This document shows positions 57,197 to 64,000 of a stretch of 64,000 bases of DNA, one piece after another. The notes under the pieces are model-generated. The model was given only the letters and a program-made list of their open reading frames with translations. It was not told where the DNA came from and ran no database searches. Position numbers and translations under genes: made by a program. Position 1 is the first letter of the stretch. Every line of letters starts with the position of its first letter. Source of the stretch: CBIFVZ01 sp966185765. GTDB lineage: Bacteria; Pseudomonadota; Gammaproteobacteria; Enterobacterales; Enterobacteriaceae. The DNA is taken from NCBI GenBank assembly GCA_966185765.1, contig CBIFVZ010000002.1, positions 1 to 64,000 on the forward strand, given 5' to 3'.

Positions 57197-57388
57197 TCAG
57201 GCGGTGCCAAGAAGCGCACGACATGCTTGCCAGTAAATGAGTATTTTGTCTTCATCCTGCTCCTTTTCCGCTCTTTCCCTTATGAGCATAGCCAGCGTCT
57301 CACGACCTATCTCACGGTTTTTAATCACTAATTCGAGAAGCGCCTCACCAAATACCGAGGCAACCAGGTTTTTATTTTCTTCACTCAT
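57197..57388 (-). CDS. Small YmgB/AriR/YcgZ-like regulator protein (63 aa)
   Basis: The ATG at 57388 has a strong AGGAGG eight bases upstream. The 63-residue all-helical protein includes EALLELVIKNREIGRETLAM and LIRERAEKEQDEDK, a pattern like the YmgB/AriR/YcgZ family of small biofilm and acid-resistance regulators (two helices with an Arg-Ser/Thr-Leu turn). The family call is by pattern only. A similar protein is encoded at 58941-59168, on the other side of the SDR gene. Confidence 0.7.
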   Translation of the reverse strand: MSEENKNLVASVFGEALLELVIKNREIGRETLAMLIRERAEKEQDEDKILIYWQACRALLGTA

Positions 57389-57605
57389 CTCTCCAGCCTC
57401 CTGTTTTGCTTATCAGTAACATAGCAAAGGGAGATTTCATCTCTCGTTGATGTTAACGATGAATATGACAGAAAAAAATAAACGCAATCGCAGCGCGTAA
57501 TTAATATTGACGTTACCACTACCACTGGTGATTCGCAAATAAACACAGGCGTGCCTATATTTAAACTTCGCATTCAATTTATCCAACCGCAAACGGAGTA
57601 TTCTT

Positions 57606-58490
57606 ATGAAAGCAGACGAAAATAATTCATCTCATTTTCCGGAACCCCCTTTTGCAGAGCAACCGCAAAACGCCCCCGGCCTTGCTTCAGATATGCAACC
57701 CGAGCCAGACCACGGCGAAACACGTTACCAGGGGCATGGGCGACTGAGTGGTAAAAAAGCGCTTATTACGGGCGGTGATTCTGGCATTGGGCGCGCTGTT
57801 GCCATCGCTTTTGCACGCGAAGGCGCTGATGTCGCCATCAACTACCTGCCAGAAGAAGAGCACGATGCCGCTGAAGTGGTCGAGCTTATTCAGGCTGAAG
57901 GTCGCAAAGCCGTAGCGTTACCTGGCGATCTGCGTGAGGAAGCGTTCTGCCAGAAACTGGTAGAAGACGCACAGCAACAGCTGGGTGGACTGGATATACT
58001 GGTGAATAACGCAGGTCGCCAGCAGTACCATGATTCTATTGAAGAATTAAGTACAGAAGATTTTGACGCGACCTTCAAAACGAATGTTTATGCGCCTTTC
58101 TGGATAACCAAAGCTGCACTGAAATATTTGCAGTCAGGGGCATCCATTATTAACACCTCATCGGTACAGGCTTTCCAGCCAAGCGACATTTTACTCGACT
58201 ACGCGCAGACCAAAGCCTGCGGCGTGGCGTTTACTAAATCACTGGCAAAGCAACTCGGCAAGCGCAATATTCGCGTTAACGCAGTTGCACCGGGTCCCTA
58301 CTGGACACCACTGCAACCAAGCGGGGGGCAGCCTCAGGAAAAAGTACAGGAGTTTGGAGCGTCGGCCCCGCTGGGCCGTCCCGGACAACCGGTTGAGATA
58401 GCGCCGCTTTATGTGTTGCTGGCAAGTGACGAAGCCTCATACAGTTCAGGACAGGTATGGTGCTCAGACGGCGGTACTGGCACGTTGTAA
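57606..58490 (+). CDS. YghA-like short-chain dehydrogenase/reductase
   Basis: The 294-residue classical SDR has an N-terminal polar extension (about 45 residues) typical of the YghA/GsiB-cluster stress SDRs. The cofactor motif is ALITGGDSGIGRAVAIAFAR, the NNAG motif LDILVNNAGRQQ, the catalytic Ser in INTSSVQAF, and Tyr/Lys in DYAQTKACG. The PG motif is VNAVAPGPYWTPLQ. ATG 57606 has CGGAGT upstream. Such genes are usually under the general stress response (RpoS). Substrate is unknown. The structured repeat copy B follows immediately and probably serves as terminator. Confidence 0.9.
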   Translation: MKADENNSSHFPEPPFAEQPQNAPGLASDMQPEPDHGETRYQGHGRLSGKKALITGGDSGIGRAVAIAFAREGADVAINYLPEEEHDAAEVVELIQAEGRKAVALPGDLREEAFCQKLVEDAQQQLGGLDILVNNAGRQQYHDSIEELSTEDFDATFKTNVYAPFWITKAALKYLQSGASIINTSSVQAFQPSDILLDYAQTKACGVAFTKSLAKQLGKRNIRVNAVAPGPYWTPLQPSGGQPQEKVQEFGASAPLGRPGQPVEIAPLYVLLASDEASYSSGQVWCSDGGTGTL

Positions 58491-58511
58491 ACGCATTGCT
58501 CCCGGATATAA

Positions 58512-58531
58512 GGCGTCGCTGGGGTGACGCC
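58512..58531 (+). terminator. GGCGTC hairpin preceding repeat copy B
   Basis: GGCGTC-GCTGGGGT-GACGCC forms a six-base stem 21 nt after the SDR stop, in the same position relative to the repeat as the hairpin at 20865 is to copy A. The other side (GGCGTCGCCCTGTG, then TTAGCGTTTTTT, 58673-58696) ends in a T run. Confidence 0.55.
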
Positions 58532-58535
58532 CCAG

Positions 58536-58672
58536 ATTGCTGACAAAGAAGGAAAAAAAGTTTTTTCCTTCTTTGTCGTGAGCAGGCGAAAATCAATAAA
58601 TTGATTTTCCTTATCTTTTATTGGGTATCATCCATCCTGTCTGTGACAGGATGCGGTAAGGCATCAGTCTCA
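58536..58672. repeat. Structured intergenic repeat, copy B (137 bp)
   Basis: This is the same element as 20894-21032, in the same orientation, from ATTGCTGACAAAGAAGG to GGCATCAGTCTCA. The hairpin sequences are kept, with changes mainly in loops: the first loop shortens from CGGGG-type to AG, and the third hairpin reads CCTGTCTGTGACAGG. Pairing preserved despite substitutions suggests the folded RNA or cruciform matters. Confidence 0.8.
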
Positions 58673-58940
58673 GGCGTCGCCCTGTGTTAGCGTTTTTTCT
58701 TTCTGCCCTGCAGCGCTGTAAAAACATTTCTTGTCCCTGAATAAAGTTCGGGGTTCATAATGCTGAAACAAAAAGCGCCCGTTTTATGATGCATCAACAT
58801 TATTTTTACCAGGGATATTCTTAATAAGCCAAATAAGAGAAAGTCACATTTACAGAACTGAGATATATCGCTATAGTCAATAATGTATTCCGATAGTGAA
58901 CGCATCGGGTGTCAGTAAGGACAGAGTAAAGGAGACTCTT
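58673..58940. other. Intergenic region after repeat copy B
   Basis: The 58673-58696 end of the repeat finishes in TTTTTT. The remaining 240 nt lead to the small YmgB-like gene and should carry its promoter in the AT-rich 58800-58890 part. A 72-codon minus-strand frame (58687-58905) has no ribosome site and is not credited. Confidence 0.4.
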
Positions 58941-59168
58941 ATGTTAACGAATTACCGCACAAAAGCGGATGCTAACTCTGCGCACCCTGCGCTGATTGAG
59001 GCTATTGCGCTCGGGCTACATGCCGAAAAAGGTAGCGTAACAGAGGATGATGTTATGATGGAACTGATCAAATGGATTGAAGCCAGCGACAATGATATTC
59101 TTTCAGATATTTATCAGCAAACAATTCATTATATTGTTGACAGCCAACGCCCCCATAGCCTGATTTAA
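58941..59168 (+). CDS. YmgB/AriR-family biofilm and acid-stress regulator-like protein (75 aa)
   Basis: The ATG at 58941 follows AAAGGAG by seven bases; a longer frame to 58896 is ignored. The 75-residue protein has the YmgB/AriR pattern: a variable N-terminus, then IEAIALGLHAEKGSVTEDDV and MMELIKWIEASDNDILSDIY, and a last helix QQTIHYIVDSQ. E. coli AriR dimers modulate biofilm and acid resistance and are linked to the BluF/RcsC pathway. A hairpin at 59188-59211 follows. Confidence 0.8.
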   Translation: MLTNYRTKADANSAHPALIEAIALGLHAEKGSVTEDDVMMELIKWIEASDNDILSDIYQQTIHYIVDSQRPHSLI

Positions 59169-59187
59169 AAAATGGATCACTGAAACT

Positions 59188-59211
59188 GCCCGTAAATAAT
59201 ACATTACGGGC
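59188..59211 (+). terminator. Hairpin after the YmgB/AriR-like gene
   Basis: GCCCGTAA-ATAATACA-TTACGGGC is a perfect eight-base stem 19 nt after the stop. The tract following on the plus strand is TATACCTGTTATTT, so termination is plausible but not textbook. Confidence 0.6.
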
Positions 59212-59279
59212 TATACCTGTTATTTAATTATTGTATAAGCGCAGCACCCAATAATTTAATAGCGCCGCGCTCTGTTATT

Positions 59280-60662
59280 TTATTTTCCAGAAGAATGGCT
59301 CACCACAATAAGCTTCTGGTTCACGAACTCTTTAATACCGAGATCCGACAGCTCACGCCCGTAACCGGATCGCTTAACACCACCAAAGGGAAGCTCAGGT
59401 GCGGTATCGGTCAGTGAGTTGATATACACCATACCGGTTTCAATTCGAGACGCCATCCGTTTTGCGCGCGCAATATCCTGGCTGAAGATTGCGCCACCCA
59501 ATCCGTAGTGCGAATCGTTAGCAAGTTGCACGGCGGCCTCATCATTCTCAACCCTATAAACCTGTGCAACCGGCCCAAAAAACTCTTCAAAATATGCCGG
59601 ATTATCACGCGTAGTTGTGGTGAGGATGGTTGCCTCAAAGAAGTTCCCCTCATGATTGACGGGCTTACCGCCCAGATGCAACGTCGCCCCCTGCTTCACC
59701 GCCAGGTTCACCTGTTCAGTCAGTTTTTCAAGCGCATCCTTTGATGACAGCGGCCCAAGCGTGGTGCTTTCATCAAGTGGAGATCCCATTTTTACAGCCT
59801 GAAAATGTTGCGTGAGCTTATCCAGGAAAGCGTCATACACCGAGCGATGAACAATAAAACGCTTTGCGGCCGTACATACCTGTCCGGCGTTGTTCAGGCG
59901 CGCCTGTGCGCCGACTTTTACTGCCTGCTCCAGATTGCAGTCATCCAGCACGATAAAGACATCGTTACCGCCAAGCTCCAGAGTGGATTTCTTGATGTGC
60001 TTTGCCGCCTGGGCTGCGACTTTCGCGCCTGCGCCCTCTGAGCCGGTTAGCGCGACCCCGTGAACACGGGCATCGGCCAGGAGATTCGCCACCTGTTCCT
60101 GAGAAATGTACAGATTGGTCCATGCGCCCTCTGGCGCACCCGCCTCACGCACCAGTTCTTCGAATAGCTGTGCGCACTGCGGCACAATACTGGCATGCTT
60201 TGCCAGCACGGGATTGCCCACGGCATAGTTGGGCGCCATTACGCGTATCAGCTGGTAAAACGGAAAATTCCAGGGTTCAACGGCCACAATTGGCCCAATG
60301 GGATGATGCTCAACCCAGGCATCACCGAGACTGGAATCATATTTCACCGGTGCTAAAAATGCTTTTGCATTATCGGCATAGTAGCGAGCAATACTGGCAC
60401 AAAGCGTCACCTCTCCCCGGCTCTGCTTAATAAGCTTGCCCATTTCCTCGCTGGCGGTTTTTGCCAACCGTTCAACGTTATTTTCAATTAAATCAGCAAG
60501 TTTATGCAGTACCGCCACGCGCGATTCGACATTGTCCTGTGACCAGGCGGAGTGATAAAGCGCATCTGCCTTCACCAGGGCCTGCTCGACCTGGTCGTCA
60601 GTGTGGGCATCAAACTCTTTAACAAGCTGATTATTAAATGGATTTACCGTCTGATATGCCAT
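59280..60662 (-). CDS. Aldehyde dehydrogenase, Sad/YneI-like NAD-dependent succinate-semialdehyde dehydrogenase
   Basis: The 460-residue ALDH has Glu229 in KKSTLELGGND and the catalytic Cys263 in NNAGQVCTAAKRF, with the substrate-proximal VEPWNFPFYQLIRVMAPNY. The short length and AGQVCTAAKRF wording fit the Sad (YneI) branch of succinate-semialdehyde dehydrogenases. The Hpa pathway, encoded 11 kb upstream, ends in pyruvate and succinic semialdehyde, so this enzyme could channel the latter to succinate. It is a single gene, converging on the YmgB-like gene. Confidence 0.9.
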   Translation of the reverse strand: MAYQTVNPFNNQLVKEFDAHTDDQVEQALVKADALYHSAWSQDNVESRVAVLHKLADLIENNVERLAKTASEEMGKLIKQSRGEVTLCASIARYYADNAKAFLAPVKYDSSLGDAWVEHHPIGPIVAVEPWNFPFYQLIRVMAPNYAVGNPVLAKHASIVPQCAQLFEELVREAGAPEGAWTNLYISQEQVANLLADARVHGVALTGSEGAGAKVAAQAAKHIKKSTLELGGNDVFIVLDDCNLEQAVKVGAQARLNNAGQVCTAAKRFIVHRSVYDAFLDKLTQHFQAVKMGSPLDESTTLGPLSSKDALEKLTEQVNLAVKQGATLHLGGKPVNHEGNFFEATILTTTTRDNPAYFEEFFGPVAQVYRVENDEAAVQLANDSHYGLGGAIFSQDIARAKRMASRIETGMVYINSLTDTAPELPFGGVKRSGYGRELSDLGIKEFVNQKLIVVSHSSGK

Positions 60663-60807
60663 CTCTCCCGTCTCCTCGTTGGATTATCTCTCCAGTCAAA
60701 AATCTCTCACAGAAAGAAAATTGTAGCGTGTGATGAAGACATTCGTCGGTAGATTAGGAATAAACGCTGGGAAAGGCTTGTGGAAAAGCAGTTCTTCGCA
60801 GTTAACA

Positions 60808-60828
60808 AGCCCGCGCTATGCGCGGGCT
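60808..60828 (-). terminator. Terminator after osmC
   Basis: AGCCCGCG-CTATG-CGCGGGCT is a perfect eight-base GC-rich stem seven nt beyond the osmC stop. On the minus strand it is followed by TGTTAAC, a weak T tract. Confidence 0.75.
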
Positions 60829-60834
60829 GCACAC

Positions 60835-61266
60835 TCAGGACTTGAGTTCATAATCGAGAGTAATGTCTGCCTTAAGCAGTTTTGAAACGGGGCAACCGGC
60901 TTTCGCCTTCTGGATGATGTCATCAAACGTGGATTTCTCAATGCCGGGTACTGCCACGGTGCTCTGTAATGCGACCTTAGTGATAGCAAACCCCCCTTCC
61001 GCTTTGTCGAGGGATACCACGGCTTTCGTATCAATGGACTGGGCGGTATGCCCTGCCTCGCCCAGCATCAGCGACAATGCCATCGAAAAACAGGCCGCAT
61101 GCGCAGCCGCGATCAGCTCCTCCGGGTTGGTGCCCGCAGCGCCTTCAAAACGCGTGTTAAAACCATAAGGTTGCTCACTGAGTACACCGCTTTCAGTAGA
61201 CACGGTGCCATTCCCGTGCTTGATATCCCCTTCCCAGTGCGCTTTACCGCTTTTATGGATAGTCAT
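60835..61266 (-). CDS. osmC: Organic hydroperoxide / osmotically inducible peroxidase OsmC
   Basis: Two adjacent ATGs (61269 and 61266) follow AGGAG; the second gives 143 residues and the E. coli start MTIHK. Reactive Cys residues are at about 59 (HAACFSMALS) and 125 (KAGCPVSKLL), and the catalytic Arg is in NTRFEGAAG. It reduces organic peroxides and is classically RpoS- and osmolarity-induced. A terminator lies directly downstream. Confidence 0.97.
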   Translation of the reverse strand: MTIHKSGKAHWEGDIKHGNGTVSTESGVLSEQPYGFNTRFEGAAGTNPEELIAAAHAACFSMALSLMLGEAGHTAQSIDTKAVVSLDKAEGGFAITKVALQSTVAVPGIEKSTFDDIIQKAKAGCPVSKLLKADITLDYELKS

Positions 61267-61602
61267 CATTACACTCCTGTTTAACAGAGACGGACAATGA
61301 GTATAGAAGAGCGTCTCTGTTCTGCCGTTTGTCCTCGGCGAAACTCAACCAGGCCCCACACTCGCAGCCAGTGCCTTACGCCCCGCAGTCCCGGTATTGA
61401 CTTTTATCAGTGTCTGCTCAGATGAACAGGGAATATTCTTGTTAATTCCTGGATTGCTCTTATCATAGTGCGCCAGCATCTGGTCGGATAGCGGCCCTGG
61501 TTAAACGTAAGCCTCCAAACGCGTGGCTTTGGATGCTTACGCAAGAAATGGATTTCGGGATAATCCCTCAGGAGAGCGGAAGGTGACTCCTTCCACACAG
61601 CT
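61267..61602. other. Divergent region between osmC and the LysE-type gene
   Basis: This 336-nt gap should hold the osmC promoter(s). It also contains the long hairpin at 61506-61541, annotated separately. No gene is seen. Confidence 0.45.
61506..61541. repeat. Long imperfect palindrome upstream of the LysE-type gene
   Basis: CGTAAGCCTCCAAA-CGCGTGGC-TTTGGATGCTTACG pairs 13 of 14 bases around an eight-base loop. It ends about 60 nt before the exporter ATG. There is no T run, so it looks more like a protein-binding or RNA-control element, or the relic of a small repeat, than an intrinsic terminator. Confidence 0.5.
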
Positions 61603-62202
61603 ATGTTCACAAGCGTTCATTTTTTTCAGATTGCCATGCTGTCAGCCCTGGTGCTGATGATGCCTGGCCCGACGAACACCCTGTTACTTTCATCCGCCGC
61701 CCTTGTCGGATTTATACGCACCCTGAAGCTTATTGCGGCTGAGATTGCAGGCTATCTCATTGCCATTGGCGCATGGGGATTTTTACTCATGGGGCTTTTA
61801 CAATATGCTCCCTGGGCGGCAGCGGTAATAAAATGTCTCGCCGCCGGGTACGTTGCCTGGACAGCGGTAAAAGTCTGGAATATCCACCTGCATGTCGATG
61901 GTGGTGGCAAGATAAAAGCACAACACGTGTTTATTACCACGGTACTCAACCCTAAAGCGTTCGTGTTCGCGTCTTATATTATGCCCACCGCCACATTCTC
62001 CAGCGGGGGCGTGTTTGGCTACGCCATGCTGGCATTTATCAGCGCGCTGTTGCCTGTCTCTGCATGCTGGAGCCTTATCGGTAAGGCACTGGTCAATGAG
62101 GGAAGCCGGGCCTATGGAATTAACCCACAGCGCGTGTTTCGCTGCGCCTCACTGGTGCTGTGCGTGTTCTCTGTCACGCTGTTTTATGATGTGGTGCGTT
62201 GA
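61603..62202 (+). CDS. LysE/RhtB-family amino-acid exporter-like protein
   Basis: The 199-residue protein has five to six membrane helices. The family signature near the start is MLSALVLMMPGPTNTLLLSS, then IAAEIAGYLIAIGAWGFLLM. A charged loop precedes TTVLNPKAFVFASYIMPTAT, which corresponds to the NPK motif of RhtB/LysE exporters. Substrates are usually amino acids or derivatives; none can be named. The ribosome site is weak, and the palindrome at 61506 lies in the leader. Confidence 0.87.
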   Translation: MFTSVHFFQIAMLSALVLMMPGPTNTLLLSSAALVGFIRTLKLIAAEIAGYLIAIGAWGFLLMGLLQYAPWAAAVIKCLAAGYVAWTAVKVWNIHLHVDGGGKIKAQHVFITTVLNPKAFVFASYIMPTATFSSGGVFGYAMLAFISALLPVSACWSLIGKALVNEGSRAYGINPQRVFRCASLVLCVFSVTLFYDVVR

Positions 62203-62924
62203 TATCCAATACGTCGTGCCAGCATTCACTTTTTTTGTAGCCTGACTTCACTCTCCCCCGGACGTGGCCGGTAAAAACCCATCCCGGGTATTTTATGTGT
62301 CTGAACCAGGTATTCTGAAAGCTGGCGTCTGTCACGATAATAACCGGACTTCTGGATTGACCGCACTGGCAGGCACATCAGGGAATGCGCTCTGAATTTG
62401 CACATTTTGTTGTTTTTGTGAAGGAATTATCCAGCTCATAACGGAATGGACCGTCCGTCACAAAGCAGACTGGCACAAAGTACGTAATATTACTGCGATG
62501 GGTAGCCGCTCCAGTCGACAGCGATGATGCACAGAGACAACTGTTTTGTCAGAAGGGCTATAATACTCTAAAAATCAGCGGAATATTCTGATGAAGCGCT
62601 TAATTACCCAGCAGGCGATCTGCACGTTTAATTTTGTTTTTAACCTGCACAGTTCCGGGTAAATAACGCCCGACACTGGTCAGAGACAGTGATGCCCCAC
62701 AGGTTTAAGCAACGGTTGCTTCAAGAAGTGCATTTTGTGGGTATTAGTGGAATGGCGCTCAAACGGTATGGAAGAAATTCTGGCATAATTGATGGCAGGC
62801 ATAGAGGCGATCTCCCTGAATTTGTTAGCACAATCAGTAGAAAGCAAAACTCTATGCCTGTCTTTTTTGCCCACGCATTACTGGGGATTCCTCAGCGCGT
62901 TAGCGAGGCTTAGTATTCAGGAAC
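62203..62924. other. Sparse region without a supported gene
   Basis: Several frames of 60-75 codons exist (for example 62689-62913 plus and 62680-62874 minus), but none has a ribosome site plus recognisable sequence. GGCTATAATACTC at about 62549 is a good -10-like sequence without an obvious product. The stretch has mixed composition, as expected for a relic of insertions beside a tRNA gene. Confidence 0.4.
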
Positions 62925-63065
62925 TCAAGGTAATTTTTCAGTTCCATCCGGAATGTCATCCGGGTCAACTTCCGGGTCTACGTCAGGTATAACCGGGTCA
63001 ACGTCTGGATTTATAATATCCGGATCATCTGGTAGAGGCTTATCAATATCAGGTCTATCAACCAT
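62925..63065 (-). CDS. Tiny Asp/Pro-rich acidic disordered protein (46 aa)
   Basis: The ATG at 63065 has GGAGG just upstream (GGAGGATGTATG). The 46 residues hold 14 Asp, 2 Glu and 11 Pro, with imperfect repeats of the type DxDP (NPDVDPVIP, DVDPEVDPDDIPD), and end GTEKLP. Such composition cannot fold conventionally and suggests an extended acidic peptide, possibly metal-, cation- or protein-binding. It starts 27 nt after the 30-aa basic protein gene on the same strand. I recognise no family. A good ribosome site and non-random composition support translation. Confidence 0.55.
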   Translation of the reverse strand: MVDRPDIDKPLPDDPDIINPDVDPVIPDVDPEVDPDDIPDGTEKLP

Positions 63066-63092
63066 ACATCCTCCTCTACAGCTTAAGCAAAA

Positions 63093-63185
63093 CTACTTTT
63101 TGTCATGCTTAGGTGATTTTTCAGTATCTTTGTGCGTCTTGTCGTTGTGCTTCGGTTGTTCTTTAGAAACAGTAAATTTGCTCAT
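63093..63185 (-). CDS. Tiny Lys/His-rich basic disordered protein (30 aa)
   Basis: The ATG at 63185 has CAGGAG six bases upstream. The protein starts MSKFTVSKEQPKHNDKTHKD and ends EKSPKHDKK, with nine Lys and three His in 30 residues and no hydrophobic core. It is followed 27 nt later by the acidic 46-aa protein gene, which suggests a two-gene transcript encoding oppositely charged disordered peptides. The AT-rich 63200-63360 region upstream could be the promoter. No family recognised. Confidence 0.55.
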   Translation of the reverse strand: MSKFTVSKEQPKHNDKTHKDTEKSPKHDKK

Positions 63186-63777
63186 TTCGAACTCCTGAAT
63201 TGTGTAGGTAGCATTTGCTACACATTCATCTTAGCTGACATCCCCAGTAAAGATAGCGAAGCGGCAGTAAAAACAAGGGGTTATTTCACATCCCATTGAA
63301 TGACATATGTTTAAATTTTCGCCATTGCCGCAAATGTCAGAATTTTCTTCTTTTGACAGCCACCTTAACAGCCTGAATCGCTATATTTTTATTTGTGCCA
63401 TTCTGCTGACGTATTAGCGCCGCTATGGATAAGGAACCGCTTTCTGTCACAGTGGTGCGGCTACAGAGACTGGATATTGCACGTCATAATGGGTCTGAAG
63501 CATTGGTGCTACGAATGGGCTGACTGATATTGCCTGTGGTCCGCTGCACCCCGATAAGTGAGTATCAATTCATAACGAACGCCATACGTGGGCGAGTTGA
63601 TTGATACAAGCGGCGTGCGTGGTGGTGGGTGCATCAGGAAATGGTGACCTGAAGATCAACAGATATGCCTGTCTCGACCCTCATCACCTGGCCAAACATG
63701 CACGGCAAATTGATGGCATTTTTAACAGTAGTGCTCAACATGAAAATCAGGGGGAAGTGTAACGCTGAGATTTTGAA
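63186..63777. other. Region between the tiny-protein pair and the tRNA, no gene seen
   Basis: The half next to the tiny genes (63200-63360) is AT-rich and probably contains their promoter. The rest has short frames only. No integrase, transposase or repeat of the tRNA 3' end is recognisable here. Confidence 0.4.
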
Positions 63778-63854
<77 letters not shown>

Positions 63855-64000
63855 ATTGTGAAGTGCTTCATAATGCGAAGTGGCTGAATTATACGTTCAA
63901 CGCCAGGTGAGTCAATGGCTTCTCCCTGCAAATGGTTGGTAAATAGACATCCTCGTCATCATCTCATTCATTTTACTAACGTGCGGTAGCCAGACCTGGG

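Noticed and set aside
62680..62913. Overlapping 64- and 74-codon frames on both strands
   Set aside because: Neither has a ribosome site or familiar motif; they are likely mirror frames of non-coding DNA.
62953..63198. 81-codon Ser/Gly-rich plus-strand frame
   Set aside because: It is the antisense shadow of the two minus-strand micro-genes, which have proper ribosome sites.

Overview
This window looks like chromosome from a member of the Enterobacteriaceae. The lldPRD operon, FdnGHI with its selenocysteine codon, HpaBC, LpxP, OsmC, YbdK and an argU-type tRNA all read as close relatives of the E. coli / Enterobacter / Salmonella proteins. Codon use is GC-rich and is broken by AT-rich regulatory or acquired segments. 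I cannot name the species from sequence alone.

Layout. (1) 1-2987: a type VI secretion VgrG running off the left edge, carrying a TTR-like linker and an AT-rich C-terminal domain with an HExxH zincin motif. An apparently eroded 1.2 kb follows. (2) 4.2-6.5 kb: an Ldh2/DpkA-type reductase, a tiny His-rich lipoprotein and a LysR regulator. (3) 6.9-9.5 kb and 17.8-19.9 kb: two copies of a regulatory module made of a LuxR-type HTH protein, a MarT/ToxR-like membrane-bound winged-helix regulator and a FidL-like membrane partner. Between them lie a LysR/MDR/old-yellow-enzyme locus, lldPRD with visible LldR and ArcA sites, and ybdK. (4) 20.2-26.1 kb: an EAL-domain protein, a structured repeat, and a chaperone-usher fimbrial operon with a strong terminator after the pilin gene. 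(5) 26.6-31.2 kb: fdnGHI, the nitrate-inducible formate dehydrogenase, with NarL- and FNR-like sites. (6) 31.4-39.2 kb: a CigR-like protein, an orphan short usher, a DUF1090 protein and an EvgA/EvgS-type phosphorelay. (7) 39.7-51.4 kb: aromatic catabolism. hpaGEDFHI, hpaA and hpaBC degrade 4-hydroxyphenylacetate to pyruvate plus succinic semialdehyde, next to pobR/pobA for 4-hydroxybenzoate. hpaX and hpaR are not present at their usual places. (8) 51.6-56.3 kb: a DUF924 protein, a frameshifted citrate-type MFS transporter, a periplasmic binding protein, a LysR regulator and lpxP. (9) 57.2-62.2 kb: stress-type genes (two YmgB/AriR-like small proteins, a YghA-like SDR, a succinate-semialdehyde dehydrogenase type ALDH, OsmC and a LysE-type exporter) plus the second copy of the structured repeat. 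(10) 62.2-64 kb: a sparse AT-rich stretch with two tiny disordered-protein genes in tandem, abutting the 3' end of tRNA-Arg(UCU).

How parts may fit together. The MarT/FidL/LuxR modules, the EAL protein, the two usher loci, the EvgAS-like phosphorelay and CigR suggest a surface/virulence-type regulatory region. marT, fidL and cigR homologues are neighbours in Salmonella SPI-3. The Hpa pathway ends in succinic semialdehyde, which the ALDH at 59.3-60.7 kb could oxidise. All functional statements rest on family recognition from the translated sequence; no database search was run.
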